Assembly (NCBI RefSeq): GCF_002878395.1
Contig: NC_061115.1
Location: 56,395,312-56,459,311 of the forward strand
Source: Capsicum annuum
Taxonomy: Eukaryota; Streptophyta; Magnoliopsida; Solanales; Solanaceae
Direction: 5' to 3'
DNA length: 64,000 nucleotides
The position numbers and the translations under genes are program-made. The notes under the pieces were generated by a model. The model was given only the letters and a program-made list of their open reading frames with translations, did no database searches and was not told where the DNA came from. This document shows positions 12,291 through 24,325 of the stretch, piece by piece (position 1 is the stretch's first letter; each line of letters opens with the position of its first letter).

Positions 12291-13791
12291 TTTTGTTATT
12301 TGTATTTGTATTATGTGATTGGCATCAGATCTTCGCACCCATGGTGCCAAAGGTATGTTTCTAACTCTTTTATCTTGGTTTGACGCATTGGGGACATTGC
12401 ATGATTTTAAGTTGAGGGTGGATATACTTGTGGGTGTTGATGTCCTCTTGGGTTTTTTGTTGTCGTGCCTCTTTTCCTTAGAGTCTTGTTCCTAGTAGAT
12501 CCGGCATGTTTAGGTGTATTGTGATTTGTTGTAAAATATTGTAGTTGACTAGGAGAAATACAAGTACCTTAGGCAGTTAATATGTTTTTGTTGATTTTTT
12601 AACACCTCTCCAATGGTCTATTTTATAACTGTGTGATATGCATATATTTGTAACCACTGTGCATCTTATTATGGAATTAGTACTAGTGACATGATAACCA
12701 TTGCTAAACAATTGCATGAACCGAATGGGTAGTAGCTTGTGATGTACCTTTGTGCCATGTGTGTGAGGTACTACCTAGTTCCCGTTGTGTGTTAAATCCA
12801 GAACTTTCCCAGTTGGTCTTGCCTTGGTTGTAGGATAGCGGTTAGGAAAGGATCATAGGTCGTTGTTGATATTAGTCCACTTTTAGCCTAAATGACCTTT
12901 CATGTGTAAATAATATACCTTGATCCTGATTTTGAGCCTGAATGCCTATTCTTTTTATTATACCTATCACCTTCCCATTTGTATCATAATGAACCTGTTT
13001 TGCCCCTGGTCCTCTTTGGACATTGTGCACTTTAACTTAGGCAAATAGACTAAGTTGAGAGAGGCTACCATAGGGGTGCATTATGTAAAATGAGTATGAA
13101 GAAAAGTAGAATAAAAAGATGGGTGCGGTGGAAAAGAGAAAGAAAAGAAAAGTTGTGAAAAAAAGAAGTGATTGTAGAAAAGAACAACACCCATCCTGAA
13201 TAAGTATGATCAAGAAAAAAGAAGAATAGAAAAAGGTTAATGAGTAAAACCCCAAAAGATAGTGTAGTTTCAAAGAGGCTTAGTCACTTTAAATATCATC
13301 GAGTATCATACCATCCCCTAGCCTACATTACAAGCCTAAGAGAAGACCTATAGTGATCCTAGTTGACCTGTCTGAAAGTCTTGGTAATGAAGATAAGTGC
13401 AAGCCTATGGTATTCAACATACATTGATTGGAACTTCATTCTGAGAGTGAGTGTATGGTGATTGTCCCCATGGTTAACATATGTAATGTCTGATATAAGT
13501 GAAGTGGGACTTCTTTGTAGTGAGGGAACACTAGTTACGTTGCTAGTTGCTAACTTGTTTGGATAGTGTAAACTTGATACATGCATGGTTTTTGTTGCTG
13601 AATTGATGCCATATCTTGATTGTGTGTCCCATTGTTGTTCTTCAGTAGCATACATAGTTGATATGGAATTAATTGACCTTGGAGAAGGTAAAGATGGTTT
13701 TGAGAAAATATAGATGATTGACTGCCAAATGTATCCTTTTGGTTGTGTTTTAGTTGCTTGAGGACAAGCAATTGTTTTAAGTTGAGGGTAT
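12291..13791 (+). mobile_element. 3' untranslated internal region and polypurine tract
   Basis: It is homologous to 3290-4755 and 23090-24325, including 'attggggacattgcatgatt', the purine tract near 13052 and the final 'aagttgagggtat' before the LTR. The minus-strand frames between 13037 and 14031 (up to 102 codons) look like chance products of A-rich sequence. Confidence 0.65.
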
Positions 13792-15348
13792 TGATGTATG
13801 AGTAGATGCTAACACATTTGAGGCTTTTAACTAAGAATAATTGTAAAGTCTTAAGCAACTTTTGTCATTTTTGATTATTTTACCTTTAATTTTGCAGTGG
13901 AAGTCAAGATGCAAGAGAACTAACAATGATGGAAGTAAAAGAGTTGAAATATGAAGAAAATAGAAGATAAGTGAGGCTGACGACATTCCTGATAAGTCGT
14001 CAGCACTCTGATAAGTTATCAGATTCATCATCAGCCTTAAACAAAGAATGAGATTCAGCTGGAAAAAGTGATGATGGCATGCGATAAGCCATCAGAGTTG
14101 TGATAAGTCGTCAAGATCGTCTTTGGCCCACGACAGAACATGAGAGCTGAAGTAAATCATCGACGACATATTTGATAAGTCATCAAAGATCTGATAAGCC
14201 ATCATGCTTCATCGTCAGCCTAAGGCAGTGAATGTCAAAAGCAAAGAGGAGCTAACGACATCTATGATATGTCATCAGACTATTGATAAGGCGTCACAAA
14301 ATGTCATCACCTATTTGAGAAATTACTGAACTCTGTGATTTTGTTTTCATAATCAGGATGAAGTATTTAAAGCATATGTTAGGGTTTTCTAATTATAAAA
14401 GAAGGCTAAACATATCGGGAGGATATATATATCGGTTGGTACTCAACATTTTGGACTAAAACTTCACGTGTCTACTCTCTAGTTTTGTATACAAGTTTAC
14501 AATAAACTTTGAAGAGATTATCATGAATATTTAGGGATTTCTACTTTGATCAAATCTGAGAAACACTCGTTGCTATTCATCTTGCTGTAAGTTCATCATT
14601 CATATTATGAACTCAACTTGTTGTATCGATTATTACATTATAAGTGGATAAATCCCTTTAACCCGAATTATGGGATCTATGGGTTAGGTCTTGGTAAGTT
14701 GCTAAGTGTTCAAGATTCTAAAGGTTATAGGACTACTTGATAATTTCAAGGTTTTAATTATTGTCTATTATTTGCAAATGATAGATAGCACCTTCTTTGA
14801 TTTGCTTGAGATAAGAAATCAACTATAGTAGGAAGTGAATTATTGATAGGGACTTGGAAGCTACCAACCTTCCATTTAATAATTGATGTTGTAACAAGGT
14901 TAATTAACCTGAGGTGAATTCTGGTTAGCGAATACAAATTCCCTAAGTTTGAGAGGATTAGGTAATTAAATTCTTAAGTAGGTCGAGATACATTTAGGCA
15001 TAACTTCGATAAAGACAATTTGTTATTCCTACCTATCGTTAGAATCTTGCATCACTATTAGCATCTGTCAAGTACCAAAACCCATAGTGAACATAATTCT
15101 GGCTTTCCATAAACTCTTGATTACAAACACTAAAACTAAAGTGACCAACAATTATTTGCTAATCTCCAAAACCCATATTTTATCTTTTCGTGCCAGTTGT
15201 TTGATTTTAACTTGTAGCTGTAGTTTCAAATTAGTTTAACGTCCACTCACTTTGTTTCCTATGGATTCGACCCCGACTCCAAAAGTTGTGTAAATATATT
15301 GACGATGACCACCTTGCACTAAATTAACATGTAAGTTGAGCGTTATCA
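13792..15348 (+). repeat. 3' LTR of the 5.56 kb element
   Basis: It starts TGATGTATGAGTAGATGC and ends GAGCGTTATCA, followed by the TSD. It keeps the terminal CA that the 5' LTR has lost. TATA box at 14392-14402. Confidence 0.8.
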
Positions 15349-15465
15349 GGTATATTCATGATGCTTCTTCACAAGAATATGATATTCATTAAATAAACAC
15401 AACTTAAAGTTTAGGGTTGAGTAGCCTCTACGAACCCTAAAATTATTGGGTCCATTTTGTAGAGT
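15349..15465 (+). repeat. Host-repeat segment between two insertions (copy A)
   Basis: It matches 30026-30142 and, more weakly, 26208-26345. It is old repeat sequence split by the 5.56 kb element on the left and the Athila on the right. Confidence 0.6.
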
Positions 15466-16880
15466 TGATGTGCTATAGAAATATAGAACTTTCAATGCTT
15501 AAAATAAAGAAAATATGTAAGTTTCTGAGACCTTTTTGTTAAATATGATCCATTTTGTGTATGTTTTGCCGAAAACAATGATTTGAATGATAAGTTTGTG
15601 AAAATGGTGAAAAATGTGTTTTTGGCCACTTTTAGAGCGATTATGGATGATTGGCATATTTTTCGGCTTGGTCGTGAAAACTTACTTTAGGCACCTACTA
15701 AGTCAAATACGGACCACATGTTGACCTATGGACCATAGGTAGACAAAATGGGTACCATAAAGTCAAAAAACTGGAGAGTCAACTTGTAGAAAATTCCCAT
15801 TTAGTCCTTGCGGTTGGTGCCTGCGCCCAAGGCACAACCTGCGGTCAGAACCAACCCGCAAGTACAGGGAGCGGGTGGCCACCGACACTGATTTCTCCTA
15901 TTCTATTTGGGTTTAGTTATTAGTGCTTTCTCTTGTACTATAAATACCCTTTATGTACTTTTTATTAGAGGTTGGCCACTTTTAACACCTAGAAACATAT
16001 TTTTGATTTCAAGATCCATCTTTGATCTTAGAATTTTAGTGTTAAGACTTTGCTTGATTATTCAGTTTATACTTGTAGGTTTCTTTCATCTAATCATTGT
16101 GATTTTATCTTTGCTTTCCAATATGAATGTCACTGATCTCTTCACAATCATGAGCAGCTAAAACCCATAGCTAGAGTTGGGTAACCCCTGCCAGATTGAC
16201 GAAGTGGGAAAATGTGATTGTTGACGGGAAACTAGTACCTATGAAATACGTTGATTTATCTTGGATATGATTGATTTCTTAATGGGTGTACACATTAGGA
16301 TCCCACATAAATATTGCTACTTACTAAAACAAATGGGTAGTAACTAGTAAAAGATAAAGACAACAATAATTTGGGGCGTTAATAGCTGATATATTACATC
16401 ACAATGGTATATACGAATGACTATTAGCCTTCATCTAATAACGTAAGACTCAAAAGGTCATAGTTAACTGGTACCAATGTAAGGGTTAGTAAAGCGACAT
16501 CCTCAGACTCACTAGGTAAATGGTGAAATCCTTTCGCTGGTCCAAATGACTGTAGGAGGTACATAACTTATCGGTTCTGCATGCAGGGTATTAATTTGGT
16601 TTAACAATGCACATAAACCTATGGAGTTGAGATGCCAAGGGAACACACGATCCTAGTGTTAACTTACGACTGATTTTCAACCAAGTTAATACCATTCTAT
16701 GTTTGTGACTACTACAAACAAATCCCCCCATTTATTTTTCTCTTTTGCCCTTAGACTGTAACTACTAAAATCTGTCAAACCACGTGTTTCTTTGCAATTC
16801 GACCCCAACCTTAGTTTGGTTACTATGTCTTGACATTGACCATACCATCCTCTAAAATGAGGTGTTTCTTGGCTTCATCA
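15466..16880 (+). repeat. Athila 5' LTR
   Basis: TGATGTGCTATAG...TTCATCA. It pairs with 24326-25769 and with the solo LTR 30143-31612. It holds the GC-rich word cluster at 15700-15880 ('cctgcgcccaagg', 'acctgcggtcag') directly upstream of the TATA box. Confidence 0.85.
15938..15948 (+). promoter_or_regulatory. Athila LTR TATA box
   Basis: ACTATAAATAC, matched by ctataaatatc at 30669 and ctataaatacc at 5460. The 3' LTR has a damaged version (ctaaaaatacc near 24845). Confidence 0.6.
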
Positions 16881-16885
16881 AGAAA

Positions 16886-16904
16886 TTAGCGTCGTTGTCG
16901 GGGA
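16886..16904 (+). promoter_or_regulatory. Primer-binding site, tRNA-Asp type
   Basis: TTAGCGTCGTTGTCGGGGA lies 5 bases after the 5' LTR end. It corresponds to the Athila site with a few substitutions. Confidence 0.75.
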
Positions 16905-16973
16905 ACATAGTATTGATTTGTAGATTGAGGTTATTTCTATTTTGAGGTTTTTAATTTTTCATTTTGTTCATAG

Positions 16974-18640
16974 TTGGGAATACGTTGGTGTATGCCTAGC
17001 ACACAGAGTAGAGACAATCTCTCACTCTCGGTGAATCCAAATCAAAAGACGATCCTACAAGCACCTGGTAGGATATCTGAGCCAAAAAAAGGTTATAATC
17101 CAGAAGAGGTTCATGATAATGTGCCTCTTATCGATGGGGTACAAGATATTGTTGATCATCAAACAAGTAAGCTTTTAGCTCAAGCGAAAGTCGAAAAAAG
17201 AGCAGAGGAAGAATCTCAGAGGATATTTTAGCATAGAGATCTAGCTGAGAAGAGACAACAGCAGACCACCAAGCAATACTCAGTGGGAATCAGAGTATAG
17301 CTAGAAGTGACCGTGTTCAAATTATCACAACAAATCATTATGTGCAGCCATATATAGTTGATGAGGAATATATGGGATATGTTGAGCTGATAGAGAATGG
17401 AGCCATAATACCTTCTGTTTTACCCCAGGCATCAAATTTGTTGTTGTTGAGTGCCATGATTCAACTTCTAAATTGGAAGGGTGTGTTTGTAGGATTGCCT
17501 ACCGATAATGAAAATTTGCACCTTGAAAATTTCCTTGGGACCTGTAATTCATATACGAATCTAGGGGTAAATAATGAAGCACTCAGATAGAGGTTTTCCC
17601 CTTCTCACTTACAGGAGAAGCATCTTTATGGTTAAGGGAATTGCCAAGAGGCTCTATCATAACTTGGAATGAGTTGCATAGGCAACCTTTAAATAGGTTC
17701 TTCCCTCCATCAAGGATATTGTAGTTAAGGATGAGATTTATTATTTTAGGTAGTTGTAGTCCGAATCTATGTACTAGGCTTGGTTCAGGTTTAAAAAGAA
17801 GCTGAACTTGGTGCCCAATCATCAGTATTTAGGGAAAAACTTATTGGAGATATTCTACAGAGCCCTGAACATCATCTCCAGAGCCATAGTAGACACCATC
17901 TATGGAGAAGATTTTATGAGACTATTCTAGGAGGCAGCTTCAGAGATGTTAGATCAAATCTCAACCACTAACCGAGGGTGGCAACTCGAGAGGTTGAGAG
18001 AGGATCTGGTACATATGCTATTGGTATTTTCTGCGACCAGAGAGCATCTGATGATACAATAGCACAAGAAATTACGTTACTAAGGACTGATTTAGAGGTG
18101 CTAACAAAGCAGTTTGTAGTGACCATTTCTAAGAAAGTGAATGTAGTAGCAACACAGAGGTCAGCTTCCAAAGTATATGAGTCAGAATTGAAAGAGAAAG
18201 CTAACTACTTGGATCATTATATAGCTAATTTATGATCCCAGGGAAAAGGGAACCAAGGTCATTATAATAGGTAAAAAATTATAGCAGAAAGTGAGATGGT
18301 GATTTGAGGAAGAAAGATAATTGTAGAGGGAAGGGATATAGATACATTCCACCTGGTAGACACGATGCAAAATCTAGAATAGAAGAGTTGCTTGCAAAAT
18401 TGGTGAAGGGCTAGGAATATCAAGAGACCAACCTTAAAGTTATTAAAGCTGATATTTCAGGATTGACCCAGAAGGTCGAGTCATATGCCATTGCTATCAA
18501 GCAATTGGAGCACCATTTTGGGCAGATGTCATTAACCTTGAATCAGAGGCAGCCAGGTATGCTTCCGAGCAATACTATTTAGAATCCTTAAAATGAAGTC
18601 ACATACTTGATATTACCACTAGGAGTGGTATCACTATTAT
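16974..18640 (+). pseudogene. gag: Athila gag (decayed)
   Basis: The start is taken at ATG 16974. Recognisable blocks in order are NHYVQPYIVDEEYMGY (17335), the capsid-type segment NFLGTCNSYTNLGVNNEAL (about 17529), a region with frameshifts at 17590-17940, TYAIGIFCDQRASDD (about 18010), a coiled-coil stretch ISGLTQKVESYAIAIKQLEHH (about 18450), and a degenerate form of the 'ITTRSG' motif (about 18610) that in this lineage precedes protease. It would form the capsid shell. At least six stops or frameshifts break it. No CCHC knuckle is visible. Confidence 0.75.
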
Positions 18641-18779
18641 AGATTCCCTGCTACCTGCTACAGAAGTTCTTGATAATAAAACATATGTTGTTGAGTTCGA
18701 GAAGGTAACACAAGGTAGGGATACAATTGCTAAAGATAAAGGTAAGGTTCCGGTCATTTAGCCAGAGGTAAGACAAATT

Positions 18780-19515
18780 TCGAGACCACCCCAACCTTTT
18801 TCTCAGCGAATGATGTAGAAAAAAGGGAAGGTAAGTTCAAGCAATTTATAGAGATATTGAAATAATTGAGCTTAAACATACCTTTTCTTCTGGCATTAGA
18901 GCAAATACCTGGATATACCAGGTTCACGAAAAAGTTAGTTACAAGAAAGAAAGGAGTAACTTTTGAGTATATTGAGGGTGTGCACCATTGTAGTGCAGTT
19001 AAGACTAGGTCCTTGGCATAGAAAGAGGGTGATCCCGGAGCATTTACTATACCATGTACTATTGGGTTATCAAGGTTTTCCCGAGCCTTATCTGATTTAG
19101 GGCCCAACATTAATTTCATGCCACTATCCATCTTCAAGCAACAAGGCTTGAACCCTTCAGAACCGACTTTGATACGGCTATTGATGGCAGACCGCACAGT
19201 GAAGAAGCCTGTGGAAATCTCTTGTGATATAATCATCAGGGTGGACAAATTTATTTTCCTGGTTGACTTTGTCATCTTGGACTGTGAGGTTGAAACTGAT
19301 ATGCCCATTATTTTAGGAAGACTATTCATGGACACGGGTAGAGCTATGGTTGACATAGAGAAGGGTGTACTGAAATCCTAAGTCAACGGTGAGGAGACGA
19401 TATTCAACATCCACAACTCTATGAAGCAGCAACCTAAAATTAGGGTAGTATCAGTGATTGATTGTATTGATGATCCTGGAGGATATTTCTATAGGTATCT
19501 TGATGAATTTTGAGT
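18780..19515 (+). pseudogene. Athila aspartic protease region
   Basis: The best open part is 19118-19381. The active-site strand reads ALSDLGPNINFMP (about 19086-19124); the Asp is present, but the usual D-[LS]-G-A-S pattern has changed to DLGPN. Downstream VDFVILDCEVETDMPIILGR and TGRAMVDIEKG are the second-half landmarks of retropepsin-like Athila proteases. It would process Gag. The upstream frame has an in-frame TAG near 19020, and the frame ends with TAA at 19380. It is normally fused to RT, but no RT follows. Confidence 0.75.
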
Positions 19516-19531
19516 ATTCAAGACACCCGTA

Positions 19532-19665
19532 TCGTGCCATGATGTTAAATCAAGTGTTGCATGGGGGGAAACCCATGCACTTGTTGGTAAAGTCTGAGTA
19601 ACCAACATAGTTACGTCGTTCTGCGACATTAAATCAAGCGTTGAGTGAGAGGCAACCACTATATT
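19532..19665 (+). other. Two tandem conserved stem-loops (copies 3 and 4)
   Basis: Copy 3 has a perfect 8-bp stem TGCATGGG / CCCATGCA (19558-19565, 19572-19579) with a GGGAAA loop, preceded by 'catgatgttaaatcaagtg'. Copy 4 (19617-19665) has 'gacattaaatcaagcg' followed by AGTG-agaggcaac-CACT. Similar blocks end the ORF region in two other elements of this window, which suggests a conserved RNA structure. Confidence 0.55.
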
Positions 19666-19680
19666 TTAGTGTTTACAATT

Positions 19681-20800
19681 TTGTTTTTGTAGGTTCTTAA
19701 CTTTTGGACCTTACATGGAATATAGTAATCATTGCTACCTTCATCAATTTCCAAGTAAGGGGATTGTGTGATCATCCCATCATGGTCTCAAGTTTCACAC
19801 GGTAAGTTAAGAATAAAGTTGAAAAGTTGAAATTTTGAGGGCAAAATATGGTAAGTTGTGGACTTTGGAACCTAATTTTACTTTTGGGAACTAAAACTTA
19901 GGTTGCGGAACCATTAGTATTTGGAAAAATATCCCCATGCCAAGTTCGAATTGAAGAAAGTGAGCCAAAATTTTTGCCCGGCACCTACTGTCTATAGGTG
20001 CTACCTGCACCCAGGACACGACCATGGGTATAGGGCGCGGGTAGGTGCCGCAGCTAGGTCAAAAATTAGGCCCACTTTTTAACTAAATTTAAGGCCCATC
20101 AATATTTAAATATGACCTATTACAGCACCCCCCCCCCCCCGCACCGCCGCTTATATTAAAACATCTTAAACCTCATTCTAACTCATTCTAATTCTCAAAA
20201 CTTTAATTTTCTCATAAAATTTAAACTTTCTACCTTAAACATAAACTAACCCCACACTTAAGAAAAGGTGAGATTGTTACTTGTTTGAGATACCAACTTG
20301 TCCTAACACACTAAAAATAAGTTTCAACCTTTGTTTTGTTTGAGTTCTTTATTATTCTCTTTCAGATTTTCATATAAGAGGTAACTTTCTTGGCTTTTAA
20401 AGGTAATATAATGCTTTATCTATTGTTGAAACAAGTTGTTATATGTAATGTATTGCTAAATAGATTGAAATTATCATGCTTGTATGAGGGTGCCTTGAAA
20501 TAACCTAAAATCATATGTAGGTCCTTGTTTCGAATTAAAATTCTAAGGTTAGACTCTAACTAGAAGTTGAACTTGAATGAACAAAAGTAATGCCATGTTT
20601 AAACTTGTTTGTTTGGTTTGAAAGTCATGATTTTTTTTCTTTTTTTTATTAGTTTGTATACATTAGACTTATTGGGGTTTCAAATAGGTTATAGGGGTGT
20701 AAAAATTAAGGAAAAAATTAAATTTTTCAAATTTTGAGTTTGTTTCACCTTTTACATCCCTCACTTATGTTGAAACTAATGTTTTATTTTTCAGGTATAC
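19681..20800 (+). other. Non-coding spacer upstream of the third ORF
   Basis: No gene seen. At 19980-20060 there is a GC-rich stretch like the LTR U3 word cluster ('gctacctgcacccaggacac'). A run of 13 C (20128-20140) follows, then AT-rich DNA and a pyrimidine tract with 'tttttcag' (20789-20796) just before the ORF start. The LTR-like words and the splice-acceptor-like site suggest either an internal promoter or the acceptor of a spliced subgenomic RNA. Confidence 0.4.
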
Positions 20801-23060
20801 ATGGCACCAAAAGTAGCAAAGAAGAAAGCAACTGGTACTTTGAAAAGATGAGCAGAGTCTCTTTAGCTTAGTGGTTTGGTGGAGAAGTATCCAAGATAGC
20901 ATTATTCAATGTTACAGTTGTATATACTCATAGAGTCACATGAGGACAGACTCGCCAAGCTGCTTAGACAGTAACTCAGTCTAAAATTAAGTCTACGAGG
21001 ATATCACTACCATATAATCCTTCACCTAATGATGATAATGATGAAGAAAAGGAGGAAGGTTCCCAAGATTCTTCTGAAGAGGTTAAGCAGGAGCAATTAT
21101 CAATGGTCCCCACTTTGAGGAAGGTACCACTACTCATACACTGTAGACAGAGGTAACCTAGTCTGAAGAGGGTACAACACATGTGTCTCATATTGCACAG
21201 AAGGCACCTATACCTACACATACTGCAGATGCACCTCTCGAGAAGGGACACTTAAGATGGTGTGTAGAAGGGATGTGAAATATTTATGAACTTGATCGTA
21301 CTATTTGGGAGATAGGAGGAACTGCACGATATATCTATGAGGAGTGCAGGATCGACTTATTGGGGCTGCAGAGGTTACCACAGCTGAAGGCAATAGTTGA
21401 TAGGCATCAGCTTGGGTGGATAACTAGGCTACTTGATTCCTATAGCCTAGCTATGGTGCATGAGTTTTATGTATCTTACAGAGCCACAATAGTCTTTATC
21501 ATACACCATCATCCAGACTTTATCAAACTTGCACGATAGCTGCAACTTGATAATACGCTAGTCAGAGGATTCAAAATTGATATCAAAGAGGAGACTATCG
21601 ATAGAGTCATATTTTTCCCAGATTATATTACACCCGTATCTACAGTAGAGTGCGACCACAAACTGAGGATCGTGCGGGATCATCATCTTATGTGGGATGT
21701 TGAGCACAGGGCTGAGAGTCTTGAGATGGATAGGTGGATAGCCGGTTATATTTCACTACAGGGTGATGAGGTCTTATGGATCGAGGGGCCAACTATGATT
21801 AAGAAGGGCCTATTGACACTAGAGGCTAGATTTTAGTGGCTGTTGATTCGATATTACTTGATTCCCATGGTTTCAGATACTGCATTAATATGGGAAAGAG
21901 ATGCATTGGCTTCCTTCTTGATGGTTGGTTATGACATTAATTTTGTTGTCATCCTTAGGTATGAGCTATAGGAGAGATATTTTGGAAACCTGACTAACTT
22001 ACCATTTCTTCGTATGATCCAAAGGTTATGCGATGAGGTAGGTGTACCTGAGTTACCAGTTATTGATAAGAGGGTGACTATTACTGCTACTGTATAGATA
22101 AGAAACCTAAAGGGTCTGATAGGTTCAGGGACATCTAGGAGATCTAGATAGTAGATAGCAGCACCACAGACCCAGACTGAGGGCTCAACAGTTTCCACAG
22201 CACCTGATAAGGCACTCAAAGATGATACAGTTATTGGTATAGATATTGAGATAGAGGAGTAGAGAGGTGCTCCAGATTTTAGTACTTAAAGGGAGAGGAT
22301 ATAGGTTACTTCTTCTTCAGCCTCGGCTTCAACCTCAGAGCCGGTTGGTTTATCTACATAACCTACTCACCCATCCACTACATCTCCTACGACATGTATG
22401 ATTACTGTATCCACTGATTTTTTGCAGAGCCTAATTGATAGCCAGAGAGCTACAATCTCTTAATTAAAAGTTTGTCGATACCGAGATGACTACAATCTTT
22501 AGGAAAATAATATCATGGATCAGGACTCGATTTTAGCAGGCTGAGGCTAAATGGGAGGTTACTCAAAGAGCTACACTATCAGAGCTATGTGTTGACACTC
22601 AAACATTGATTTATGAGCTATAGAGATGGACTACATCCCAATTTATGGAGAAGGGTGCCCCATATTTAATTCAAATGAGGAAGGATTTTGATATCCTACG
22701 TGTAGAGGTATGATCTCTTATAGAGAGTCGTGTAGTAGCTACTCTATCTATGATACCTCCTGTAGTCTAGACATCATCTCCGCGTGCGTCGAGAAAATTT
22801 AACTTTTTCGCAGAGGATGATAAGAAGATCCCAATAATTGGAACCAAGAGAGGTCACTTGCACAATTTGCAGGATCCTGGTATAACTGAGGAGGAGGTCC
22901 TTAAAAAGGACAGACATGATTCTTTAGAGACTGTATTCATAGATAGGTAGAGATGTAATACTATAGCAACGGGTGCATCATTCAACAGTGCACCGCCATC
23001 ACCATTACCTCCACTAGCTTTTATACCCCCATTTGAGGAGGCTTCTGACTTGGGCACTTA
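20801..23060 (+). pseudogene. Athila third ORF (putative plant transposon protein domain)
   Basis: It starts at ATG 20801 with a basic N-terminus (MAPKVAKKKATGTLKR), directly after a possible splice acceptor. After an acidic segment (21030-21090), a long homologous region includes DRTIWEIGGTARYIYEEC (about 21291) and IAGYISLQGDEVLWIEGP (about 21739). Next come LIRYYLIPMVSDTALIWERD (about 21845) and LPFLRMIQRLCDEVGVPELP (about 22002). These blocks resemble the family named 'putative plant transposon protein domain', carried by plant retroelements; its function is unknown. The C-terminal part is Ser/Thr/Pro-rich with a Gln/Leu-rich helix. There are at least ten stops, mostly TAG where CAG is expected. 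Confidence 0.65.
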
Positions 23061-24325
23061 GTCCATCCCAGGTACATTCTCACTTCCCTATGTTTTTTTT
23101 GTTTTAGCGCATTAAGTACAGTTCATAGTTATTAGTTAGGGGTGGGCATACCATGCTATTGTAGTTTTTTTTTCATGCTTCTTTTCTTATCGGTTGCGAT
23201 ATGATTGTAGGACCAACATATCTAGGATAATTATGTGTCGTATCATATTTTTCTTCATATTATTTTGTTTTTGTGTTATTAAAATATTTTGAGTATTTAG
23301 GGCAGTAGTCAGATTTTGACTGATTTTTGATAACCCTCCAAAATTATGTGTTTTAGAATTGTGTGTTGATGTACATATGTGTGAATTTTGTGGATCTTGT
23401 TATGGCATTAGTAATAAGGACATGATAACTATTTGCTAACAATTGCATGAACTGAATAGGCAGTAGTTGGTGATATTTACTCTGTGTTATGTGAGAGTGA
23501 GATGCAACCTAGTTTCCTTTGTATGTTAAATTCAAAACATGCATGGTTAGTCTTGCCTAGGTTGAAGAAGATTCGGTTAGGAAAGGATCATAGGCCTTTC
23601 TTTTTATTTTAGTCTACTTTTAGCCTAAGTGACCTTTCATGTGTCAATTATATCCCTTGATCCCTATTTTTAAGCCTTATAGCCTATTTTTCTTATTTCA
23701 CCTATTCACTTTCCCATTTGTATTACAATAAACCTATCTTGGTCCTGGTCCTTCTTGGATATTGTGCACCTTAGATCAGGCAAAAAGACTAAGTTGAGGG
23801 TGGCTATCATAGGGGTGCATAGTGTAAAATGGGTATAAAGAAGGATAAAATAAGAGGAAAAAAATTATTAGGGCTGGGTATGAGAGAAAAAAATAAATAA
23901 AAGACCACACCCAACTTAAATATGCAATAAAAAAAGAAAATGGGAGAAATAAAGGTGGAATAAAAAAAATTAGCTAGTAAGTGAGACCCCAAAGTTAGTG
24001 TAGTGCCAAGAAGGCATAGTCACTCTAAATGCCCATATCTATCACACCAGCCCCCAAGCCGACATTACAAGCTGAGTAAAGTCCTATAGTGATCCTGACT
24101 TGACTATCCGAATGCAAAGGTAAAGAAAATAAGGGCAAGCCTATGATATTTAACATGCATGTACTTTTTAAACTAAACTCGAATGAATAGGAGGGGATGT
24201 CGTGATTTAAACTAAATGTGATGGTTAATTGCCTTGAATATGTTAGATTCTCTTATTTAAGTGTCATTTTAGTTTGTTGTGTTTTTGTTGCTTAAGGACA
24301 TGCAAACATTCTAAGTTGAGGGTGT
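23061..24325 (+). mobile_element. Athila 3' untranslated region with polypurine tracts
   Basis: It is homologous to 3290-4755 and 12370-13791. Purine tracts lie at 23145-23155 ('ttaggggtgggc'), 23793 ('aagttgagggtggctatc') and immediately before the 3' LTR ('aagttgagggtgt'). No coding sequence seen. Confidence 0.65.

Larger units (their letters stand above)
9788..15348 (+). mobile_element. Complete non-autonomous Athila-related retrotransposon, TSD GGTAT
   Basis: The order is LTR (9788-11341), primer-binding site (11346-11363), internal region of 2450 bases, polypurine tract, LTR (13792-15348). The LTRs run TGATG...TATCA and are flanked by GGTAT at 9783-9787 and 15349-15353. The paralogous locus at 30021-30035 reads straight through this point, giving an empty site. 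No protease, RT, RNase H or integrase can be found. Mobility would require enzymes from another element. Confidence 0.85.

Noticed and set aside
18754..19356. 200-codon minus-strand open frame, the longest in the window
   Set aside because: It is exactly antisense to the Athila protease region, whose motifs are clear on the plus strand; it is a shadow frame.
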